A stretch of DNA of 20,050 nt from MGR-bin208 sp043779285 (GTDB taxonomy: Bacteria; Bacteroidota; Bacteroidia; Chitinophagales; Chitinophagaceae), in the NCBI GenBank assembly GCA_043779285.1, contig JAYWEL010000192.1, forward strand, positions 1-20,050, in the 5' to 3' direction. Every line of letters starts with the position of its first letter. Position 1 is the first letter of the stretch. Shown here one piece after another: positions 15,329 to 20,050 of this stretch. Made by a program: the position numbers and the translations under genes. Under the pieces are notes generated by a model. That model worked only from the letters and a program-made list of their open reading frames with translations, was not told the origin of the DNA and did no database searches.

Positions 15329-15412
15329 GCCTAGGTGGCGAAATTGGTAGACGCACTGCCTTCAGGTGGCAGCGTTCGAAAGGATGTGCTGGTTCGAATC
15401 CAGTCCTGGGCA
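15329..15412 (+). tRNA. tRNA-Leu (anticodon CAG)
   Basis: An 84-nt class II tRNA. The acceptor stem GCCTAGG (15329-15335) pairs with CCTGGGC (15405-15411) with one G-T pair, and the discriminator is A15412. The anticodon stem CTGCC/GGCAG (15356-15360/15368-15372) holds the loop TTCAGGT, giving anticodon CAG. A long variable arm follows, as expected for Leu, and then the T-arm CTGG-TTCGAAT-CCAG. The 3' CCA is not encoded in full (the gene continues CAG), so the CCA-adding enzyme at 17837 is needed for maturation. It reads codon CUG. Confidence 0.97.
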
Positions 15413-15415
15413 CAG

Positions 15416-15449
15416 GGTCTTTCAAAGAAATTTGAAAGACCTTTTTTTT
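15416..15449 (+). terminator. Rho-independent terminator of tRNA-Leu
   Basis: GGTCTTTCAAA (15416-15426) pairs perfectly with TTTGAAAGACC (15431-15441) around a GAAA tetraloop, followed by eight T (15442-15449). It starts 3 nt after the tRNA discriminator base. Confidence 0.95.
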
Positions 15450-15460
15450 AATTCCGGAAC

Positions 15461-15491
15461 AAAAAAAAGCCTGAAATCAAATTCAGGCTTT
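15461..15491 (-). terminator. Rho-independent terminator of dapD
   Basis: AAAGCCTGAA (15466-15475) pairs with TTCAGGCTTT (15482-15491). On the minus strand the hairpin is followed by a run of T (A-tract 15461-15468 on the plus strand). It begins 5 bp after the dapD stop and stands back to back with the tRNA terminator. Confidence 0.9.
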
Positions 15492-15496
15492 CGTAT

Positions 15497-16303
15497 TTAG
15501 ATACTTACATTGAAATCTCTTAAGGCATCGTTCAGACTGGTTTTTAAATCGGTACTTTCTTTTCGCTGACCAATGATGAGGGCACAGCCAACTCCATATT
15601 CGCCTGCCGAGAATTTTTTTGTATAACTTCCGGGTATCACCACACTTCTTTCAGGAACACGTCCTTTCATTTCAATCGGTTCTGATCCACTCACATCAAT
15701 AATTTTTGTAGACTGTGTCAGCACTACATTTGCCCCCAATACAGCTTCTTTTTCAACTTTCACTCCTTCTACAACAATACAACGGCTGCCAATAAAACAT
15801 CCATCCTCGATAATTACAGGACTGGCTTGTAAAGGCTCTAATACGCCACCAATTCCTACACCACCACTCAGGTGTACATGTTTGCCAATCTGTGCGCAAC
15901 TGCCCACAGTAGCCCATGTATCTACCATTGTGCCTTCATCTACATAAGCGCCGATATTTACATAGGATGGCATCAAGACAACATTTTTTGCCAGGTAAGC
16001 TCCATAACGGGCAACTGCATGTGGAACAGCACGAACGCCTAAGGATTTGTAATCGCTTTTCAATTTCATTTTATCATAAAATTCAAATGGGGGTAAAGTA
16101 AAAGTCTCCATTTGCTGAATTCCGAAATACATCAGTATGGCTTGTTTTACCCATTCGTTCACCTGCCATCCATTTTCTGTTGGCGATGCCGTACGAAGCC
16201 TGCCTTTATCTACTTCTTCAATTACAGCACGAACTGTATGAGTATATTTTTCATCTTTTAATAATTCACGGTTGGCCCAGGCTTCAAGGATAAGTTCTTT
16301 CAT
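15497..16303 (-). CDS. dapD: Tetrahydrodipicolinate N-succinyltransferase DapD
   Basis: DapD transfers succinate from succinyl-CoA to tetrahydrodipicolinate, the first step of the succinylase branch to meso-diaminopimelate and lysine. The 268-residue product is close to the E. coli length of 274. An N-terminal helical domain includes GWQVNEWVKQAILMYF. The left-handed parallel beta-helix of hexapeptide repeats is visible as VNIGAYVDEGTMVDTWATVG, then CAQIGKHVHLSGGVGIGGVL and VIIEDGCFIGSRCIVVEGV. The DapD-type G-R-V-P-E-R segment comes near the C-terminus. ATG 16303 fits the family N-terminus. It is convergent with tRNA-Leu, has its own terminator, and has a TATTTTCG box 17 nt upstream. Together with dapB it shows the succinyl route, rather than the dehydrogenase route, is used. 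Confidence 0.96.
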   Translation of the reverse strand: MKELILEAWANRELLKDEKYTHTVRAVIEEVDKGRLRTASPTENGWQVNEWVKQAILMYFGIQQMETFTLPPFEFYDKMKLKSDYKSLGVRAVPHAVARYGAYLAKNVVLMPSYVNIGAYVDEGTMVDTWATVGSCAQIGKHVHLSGGVGIGGVLEPLQASPVIIEDGCFIGSRCIVVEGVKVEKEAVLGANVVLTQSTKIIDVSGSEPIEMKGRVPERSVVIPGSYTKKFSAGEYGVGCALIIGQRKESTDLKTSLNDALRDFNVSI

Positions 16304-16320
16304 TGTATATAAATTTGTTG

Positions 16321-16328
16321 CGAAAATA
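16321..16328 (-). promoter_or_regulatory. Candidate -7 box for dapD
   Basis: The minus strand reads TATTTTCG, one base off TAnnTTTG, 17 nt before the dapD ATG at 16303. Similar TAnnTTCG boxes precede the M42 gene (13587-13594) and nearly so porQ (CATTTTCG at 10377-10384). Confidence 0.4.
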
Positions 16329-16369
16329 GTTGTTAAGAACGGAAGTGCATTAATCAGGAGTCTGAAAAT

Positions 16370-16377
16370 TACTTTTG
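16370..16377 (+). promoter_or_regulatory. Candidate -7 box for the glycosyltransferase
   Basis: TACTTTTG matches TAnnTTTG and lies 40 nt before the chosen ATG at 16418. If this is the promoter, the upstream TTG start at 16379 would fall almost on the transcript start, which supports the internal ATG as the real start. Confidence 0.4.
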
Positions 16378-16417
16378 CTTGGGTGTCAATAATTTTTCCG
16401 TCTTATATTTACAAACT

Positions 16418-17572
16418 ATGAACATTGGCTTTGATGCAAAACGGGCTTATCACAATCCTACAGGGTTAGGGCAATACAGCCGTACATTGATTAGTTCATT
16501 GGCAACCAATTTTCCACAGCATCAATATTTTTTATTCAACCCAAAACTATCCAATCTTTTTCATTTTCATGATCTGTCAAATGTGAAAGAAGTGTTACCA
16601 CAATCTTTTCTTTCCAAAAAATTCTCTTCGGCATGGAGGAGTAATTGGGTGAAGAAAGACCTGAAGAAGTTCAAGATTGATTTATATCATGGATTGAGCC
16701 ATGAAATTCCTGTCAACATGCAGCAAATAGGTGTCAAATCAGTCGTTACTATTCATGATCTTATTCATGAACGTTATCCTGAGCAATACAAATTCATCGA
16801 CCGGAAAATTTATACAAAGAAATTCCGCTATGCCTGTGCACATGCAGATAAAGTGATTGCAGTAAGCAACCAAACCAAACAGGATATTATTGATTTCTAT
16901 CAAACTCCGGCTGATAAAATTGACGTGTGCTATCAAAGTTGTCATGCTGCTTTTGGCGTTAAAGTATCTGCCGATGTAAAACAAATCATCAAACAACAGT
17001 ATCAGCTTCCCGATCAGTATTTTTTATACGTCGGCTCTATCATTGAGCGAAAGAATTTATTGAATATATGTAAAGCGATATATCATCTCCGCAAAGAAGT
17101 TAACATTCCTTTGGTGGTTATTGGTAATGGTGGTGAATACAAACAGAAAGTAAAAGAATACATTCGTTTCAATAGATTGGAAGAGCATATTATTTTTCTT
17201 TCGGATCAACCTGCAGCTAAATGCTCTCCCACATTTCAGTCGGCTGTTGATTTTCCTGCAATTTATCAAATGGCCATTGCTATGATCTATCCATCCGTAT
17301 TTGAAGGCTTCGGTATTCCCGTGTTGGAAGCATTGAACAGCCATATTCCGGTCATTACTTCCAATGTTTCCTGCTTGCCGGAAGCAGGTGGTGATGGGGC
17401 TTTTTATGTTGATCCAACCAAACCTGATGAAATTGCTGAACAGATGAAACTTATTTTATCTGATAAAACTTTTGTAAAGCAACAGGTAGAAAAAGGCTGG
17501 CAACATGCGCAGCGGTTTACCAATTACAATACCGCTGCTGCTGTAATGAATGTATATGAAAAATTGTTTTGA
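16418..17572 (+). CDS. GT-B glycosyltransferase (GT4/group 1 family)
   Basis: A 384-residue cytoplasmic glycosyltransferase that moves a sugar from a nucleotide donor to an unknown glycan or lipid acceptor. The N-terminal Rossmann half opens MNIGFDAKRAYHNPTGLGQY, with the Gly-rich turn that contacts the acceptor or donor. The C-terminal half begins at YFLYVGSIIERKNL, a typical linker strand with the R-K pair binding the donor phosphates. It holds the E-x7-E motif EGFGIPVLE (E296 and E304) near the donor ribose. The open frame extends to a TTG at 16379 (MGVNNFSVLYLQT), but homologues start at the Rossmann strand, so ATG 16418 is chosen. It diverges from dapD and is not in a visible polysaccharide cluster, so its product is unknown. 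Confidence 0.9.
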   Translation: MNIGFDAKRAYHNPTGLGQYSRTLISSLATNFPQHQYFLFNPKLSNLFHFHDLSNVKEVLPQSFLSKKFSSAWRSNWVKKDLKKFKIDLYHGLSHEIPVNMQQIGVKSVVTIHDLIHERYPEQYKFIDRKIYTKKFRYACAHADKVIAVSNQTKQDIIDFYQTPADKIDVCYQSCHAAFGVKVSADVKQIIKQQYQLPDQYFLYVGSIIERKNLLNICKAIYHLRKEVNIPLVVIGNGGEYKQKVKEYIRFNRLEEHIIFLSDQPAAKCSPTFQSAVDFPAIYQMAIAMIYPSVFEGFGIPVLEALNSHIPVITSNVSCLPEAGGDGAFYVDPTKPDEIAEQMKLILSDKTFVKQQVEKGWQHAQRFTNYNTAAAVMNVYEKLF

Positions 17573-17740
17573 TCCTAAAGGGTATTGATAATTTTAAAAC
17601 ATTATTATCCGATTAAATTCATTAAACCCTTTACTAGCTTTATTCGCCTCACACCAACCTCCGTCCGAGCAGTCATCAAGGCGGGCCTTTCCTTACGGAT
17701 AGTGGCTAAATGCGGACGAAATATAGATCCTAAAAGGCTC
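17571..17740. other. GC-richer island with flanking direct repeats, unknown nature
   Basis: The 264-bp gap between the glycosyltransferase and cca holds a segment visibly richer in G+C than its surroundings (especially 17640-17720). GATCCTAAAGGGT (17571-17583) and GATCCTAAAAGGCT (17726-17739) flank it as near-direct repeats. TAAAGGGT (17576-17583) also pairs with ACCCTTTA (17626-17633), and GTCCG (17662-17666) can pair with CGGAC (17713-17717). Both strands carry small open frames: plus 17585-17773 (62 codons, TTG start) and minus 17605-17742 (45 codons, ATG start, very Arg/Lys-rich). I recognise neither. It may be a dispersed repeat, a gene remnant or a structured RNA. Confidence 0.4.
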
Positions 17741-17823
17741 ATCGGGGTTCTGAATGATGCAAACGATAATTAATGTATAAGTTTCAACATCATATTTTTT
17801 AAGCCTTCTCCCTTTTTCTCATT

Positions 17824-17831
17824 TATTTTTG
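17824..17831 (+). promoter_or_regulatory. Candidate -7 box for cca
   Basis: TATTTTTG matches TAnnTTTG and ends 5 nt before the ATG at 17837. This would give a leaderless mRNA, as proposed for the gene at 4558. Confidence 0.4.
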
Positions 17832-17836
17832 CAGTA

Positions 17837-19318
17837 ATGGATATTAAATGCACCGATAAGGAACTATTTATTTTTAAGAAGATTGCACATGCAGCAGATG
17901 AGCTACTAATGCCTGCTTATTTGATAGGCGGCTTTGTACGGGACAAACTAATTGACCGCAACACAAAAGATGCAGATATTGTTTGTGTCGGCGATGGGAT
18001 TGTTCTTGCCAAAGCGGTTACAAAATATTTCAATCCAAAACCGCATGTCAGTTATTTTAAAAATTTTGGAACTGCACATATTAAAATTGATTTATCCAAT
18101 CATCAGGAAATTCAGGGAGAATATTCACCAGAAAACAATCTATTGGAAGATGTGTACGATATTGAGTTTGTTGGAGCCAGAAAAGAAAGTTATCAATATC
18201 ATTCCCGAAATCCATCGGTTATACCAGGCACACTGGAAGATGATCAGAACAGGCGTGATTTTACGATCAATGCCTTAGCCATCAGTTTAAATGAAAAAGA
18301 TTTTGGAAAATTGCTTGACCCCTTTGGCGGAGTGGAAGATATTCATCAAAAGATTATCCGAACACCGTTAGAACCGGGAACTACTTTCAGTGATGATCCT
18401 TTACGGATGCTGAGAGCAATACGTTTTGCAACCCAATTGAATTTTGTAATTGAAGAAAAAACATTGCAGGCTATTACCGATAATGCATATCGGATAAATA
18501 TTATTACTCAGGAAAGAATCAGTGATGAATTGAACAAAATCATACTTTGTAAAAAGCCATCCATTGGTTTCGAATTACTTTACAATACAGGCTTATTACA
18601 TATTATTTTTCCACAGATGGTAGATTTGGAAGGAGCCGAGAATATTGATGGCAAAGGGCATAAGGATAATTTCTATCATACCCTGCAGGTGTTGGATAAT
18701 ATTTGCAATAATACCAATGATCTGTGGTTGCGATGGGCGGCTATTTTGCATGATATTGGAAAACCGCCGACTAAAAAATTTGAAGAAGGGCATGGTTGGA
18801 CATTTCATGGGCATGAAGTTGTGGGTGGAAGAATGGTACCTAAAATTTTTACCAAACTAAAATTGCCATTGAATGATCGGATGCGGTTTGTAAAAAAGAT
18901 GGTGGAATTGCATTTGAGACCCATCAGTTTGACGAAAGAAAATATCACAGATTCTGCTATCAGGCGTTTATTATTTGATGCCGGTGAGGATATTGATGAC
19001 CTGATGATTTTATGCGAAGCGGATATTACTTCAAAAAATAAATTAAAAGTAAAACGGTATCTGGAAAATTTCAAAATGGTAAGAGAACGATGTCAGGAAG
19101 TGGAAGAAAAAGATATGCTACGCACATGGCAGCCACCCATTACCGGAGAAATAATTATGGATGTTTTTGAAATTAAACCTTCCCGGGTTGTAGGTGATTT
19201 AAAAAATGCAATTAAAGATGCAATTCTGGACGGGGTTATTCAAAACTCGTATGATGCAGCATATGATTACATGCTCTTAAAGGCAAAACAGTTAAATCTA
19301 CATGTAAGAAAAAGATAG
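17837..19318 (+). CDS. cca: CCA-adding tRNA nucleotidyltransferase with HD domain
   Basis: This enzyme adds or repairs the 3' CCA of tRNAs; it is needed here since the neighbouring tRNA-Leu gene does not encode CCA. The 493-residue class II nucleotidyltransferase has GGFVRD (31-36) and the two metal-binding Asp in TKDADIV (D45 and D47). RRDFTINALA begins at R139. The neck motif DDPLRMLRAIRFA follows. An HD phosphohydrolase-type domain has the H-D pair at 305-306 (LHDIGKPPT) and further His residues in WTFHGHE. HD-containing CCA enzymes often have an added phosphatase activity. The length is normal for the Bacteroidota type. It lies 48 bp before the next gene, perhaps as an operon with it and with the gene starting at 20016. 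Confidence 0.95.
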   Translation: MDIKCTDKELFIFKKIAHAADELLMPAYLIGGFVRDKLIDRNTKDADIVCVGDGIVLAKAVTKYFNPKPHVSYFKNFGTAHIKIDLSNHQEIQGEYSPENNLLEDVYDIEFVGARKESYQYHSRNPSVIPGTLEDDQNRRDFTINALAISLNEKDFGKLLDPFGGVEDIHQKIIRTPLEPGTTFSDDPLRMLRAIRFATQLNFVIEEKTLQAITDNAYRINIITQERISDELNKIILCKKPSIGFELLYNTGLLHIIFPQMVDLEGAENIDGKGHKDNFYHTLQVLDNICNNTNDLWLRWAAILHDIGKPPTKKFEEGHGWTFHGHEVVGGRMVPKIFTKLKLPLNDRMRFVKKMVELHLRPISLTKENITDSAIRRLLFDAGEDIDDLMILCEADITSKNKLKVKRYLENFKMVRERCQEVEEKDMLRTWQPPITGEIIMDVFEIKPSRVVGDLKNAIKDAILDGVIQNSYDAAYDYMLLKAKQLNLHVRKR

Positions 19319-19333
19319 CAATATAATTTTTGT

Positions 19334-19341
19334 TATTTTTG
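19334..19341 (+). promoter_or_regulatory. Candidate -7 box for the TnpR-like gene
   Basis: TATTTTTG matches TAnnTTTG, 25 nt before the ATG at 19367, in the 48-bp gap after cca. It suggests this gene can be transcribed separately from cca. No -33 element is obvious. Confidence 0.35.
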
Positions 19342-19366
19342 AATAGAAAACAGATAACCAATAGAT

Positions 19367-19945
19367 ATGGCTATATTAAAATTCAGAATTTATTTAGAAG
19401 ATGACGAAAGTGTTTATCGGGATATATTGATAAGGCATTCGCACAATTTTTCCGATTTGCATCTGACGATTCTTAAGTCTTTCGATTTTGATTCAAAACA
19501 CAAGGCAACTTTTTATCGCAGTAATGATCATTGGCAAAAGGGAAAAGAAATTACACTGGAAAAATATGATAAAGAATATGTAGTTGAGCCATTACTGATG
19601 TCTGAAACATTGGTCGGGTCAGAGATCAAAGATCCGAATCAGAAATTTGTTTATCATTACGACTTTAATAAATACTGGACTTATCTGATTGAATTGATTT
19701 CGGTTTCGAAAGAAGAAGATGCAAAAACTAATTATCCGTGTATTGCAAGAGTGGAAGGAATAGCTCCAAGTCAATATGGAACCAAAGGTTTACTGGGTGA
19801 GAAATTTGCAGACATTGAAGAGAAATATGATCTAAGCCTGAATGCAGATGGTTTTGGCGAAGAAGGGGATGAGGAAGATCCGGATAGTGATCTTAATATG
19901 GATGAAAAAGAAACCGAAGAAACCGAAGAAAGGGAAGAGTTTTAA
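19367..19945 (+). CDS. Plasmid pRiA4b ORF-3-like / IS1096 passenger TnpR-family protein
   Basis: A 192-residue cytoplasmic protein resembling the pRiA4b ORF-3-like family (databases also call these IS1096 element passenger TnpR-like). Despite the name these are not recombinases, and no catalytic site is known. The N-terminal part has paired strands (LKFRIYLEDDESVYRDILI). The family's core 'Y-x-Y-D-F-x-x-x-W' motif appears as FVYHYDFNKYW (94-104), followed by the YPCIARVEGIAPSQYG segment (123-138). Residues 164-192 are an almost wholly acidic tail (EEGDEEDPDSD, then KETEETEEREEF), encoded in part by two copies of a 9-bp repeat around 19910-19928. It lies 48 bp after cca and before a probable miaA. 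Nothing else points to mobility. Confidence 0.82.
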   Translation: MAILKFRIYLEDDESVYRDILIRHSHNFSDLHLTILKSFDFDSKHKATFYRSNDHWQKGKEITLEKYDKEYVVEPLLMSETLVGSEIKDPNQKFVYHYDFNKYWTYLIELISVSKEEDAKTNYPCIARVEGIAPSQYGTKGLLGEKFADIEEKYDLSLNADGFGEEGDEEDPDSDLNMDEKETEETEEREEF

Positions 19946-19970
19946 TATACATAACAATAAAATAAATTAA

Positions 19971-19996
19971 TCCCGGCCAATACAGTCGGGGTTTTA
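19971..19996 (+). terminator. Weak terminator after the TnpR-like gene
   Basis: TCCCGGC (19971-19977) pairs with GTCGGGG (19985-19991) with two wobble pairs around a 7-nt loop, followed by only four T. It is 25 bp after the stop and likely allows partial read-through into the next gene. Confidence 0.45.
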
Positions 19997-20015
19997 TATA
20001 GGATTAAAAAAGTGG

Positions 20016-20050
20016 ATGCCTGAAAGTAAAATAAATAAAAAAGTAATCAT
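20016..20050 (+). CDS. Start of next gene, possibly miaA (partial)
   Basis: ATG at 20016 opens a frame that runs off the window edge: MPESKINKKVI and on. A short charged leader followed by K-K-V-I-(I) is how the first strand before a P-loop often begins. In Bacteroidota I recall miaA (tRNA dimethylallyltransferase) beside the pRiA4b ORF-3-like gene, which would suit the tRNA theme set by cca. The visible 11 codons cannot prove this, so no symbol is given. Confidence 0.35.
   Translation, partial: MPESKINKKVI

Noticed and set aside
7043..17792. Exact 13-mer AGTTTCAACATCA upstream of the barrel gene (7043-7055) and of cca (17780-17792)
   Set aside because: A few exact 13-mer repeats are expected by chance in 20 kb of AT-rich DNA, and the distances to the starts differ (83 and 44 bp).
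19367..19945. Transposon or resolvase gene suggested by the family name TnpR
   Set aside because: The protein has no resolvase Ser-recombinase motif or DNA-binding helix-turn-helix, and no terminal inverted repeats or transposase are nearby.

Overview
The window is chromosomal DNA from a member of the Bacteroidota, most likely of the Chitinophagaceae/Sphingobacteriia type. The evidence is AT-rich sequence, no Shine-Dalgarno motifs in front of genes, several TAnnTTTG-like promoter boxes close to start codons, outer-membrane beta-barrels ending in Phe, a PorQ-type protein of the type IX secretion system (T9SS), a parA-parB-DUF5683-dapB cluster, and an orphan LuxE-like synthetase. No phage, transposase, CRISPR array or plasmid replication gene is visible. 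Most of the window is core genome.

Left part (1-4557). An imperfect inverted repeat (49-105) precedes a small conserved gene (153-467). Converging on it is a leftward block, read from right to left: UPF0173-type metallo-hydrolase, parA, parB, a DUF5683 membrane protein and dapB. This joins chromosome partitioning to lysine/peptidoglycan precursor synthesis. A perfect 16-bp palindrome lies inside the DUF5683 gene next to parB.

Middle (4558-12408, rightward). A membrane-anchored metallophosphoesterase is followed by two outer-membrane beta-barrel proteins, the Lon protease (with strong terminators before and after it), a PorQ-family T9SS protein that apparently starts at TTG, and, directly coupled to porQ, a membrane-anchored transglutaminase-fold protein with an intact Cys-His-Asp triad.

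Right part (12409-20050). An M42 aminopeptidase and a small lipoprotein face left. A LuxE-like adenylating enzyme, tRNA-Leu(CAG) and its terminator face right. dapD (left) and a GT-B glycosyltransferase (right) diverge. A GC-richer, flank-repeated island of unknown nature (17571-17740) precedes the CCA-adding enzyme, a pRiA4b ORF-3/IS1096-passenger-like protein with an acidic tail, and the first codons of what is probably miaA.

Functionally, dapB and dapD are two steps of the succinylase branch to meso-diaminopimelate and lysine. Two loci concern tRNA: the tRNA-Leu gene and cca (possibly with miaA). The most interesting points for follow-up are the porQ-transglutaminase pair, the 5' inverted repeat, the island at 17571-17740, and the parS-like palindromes.
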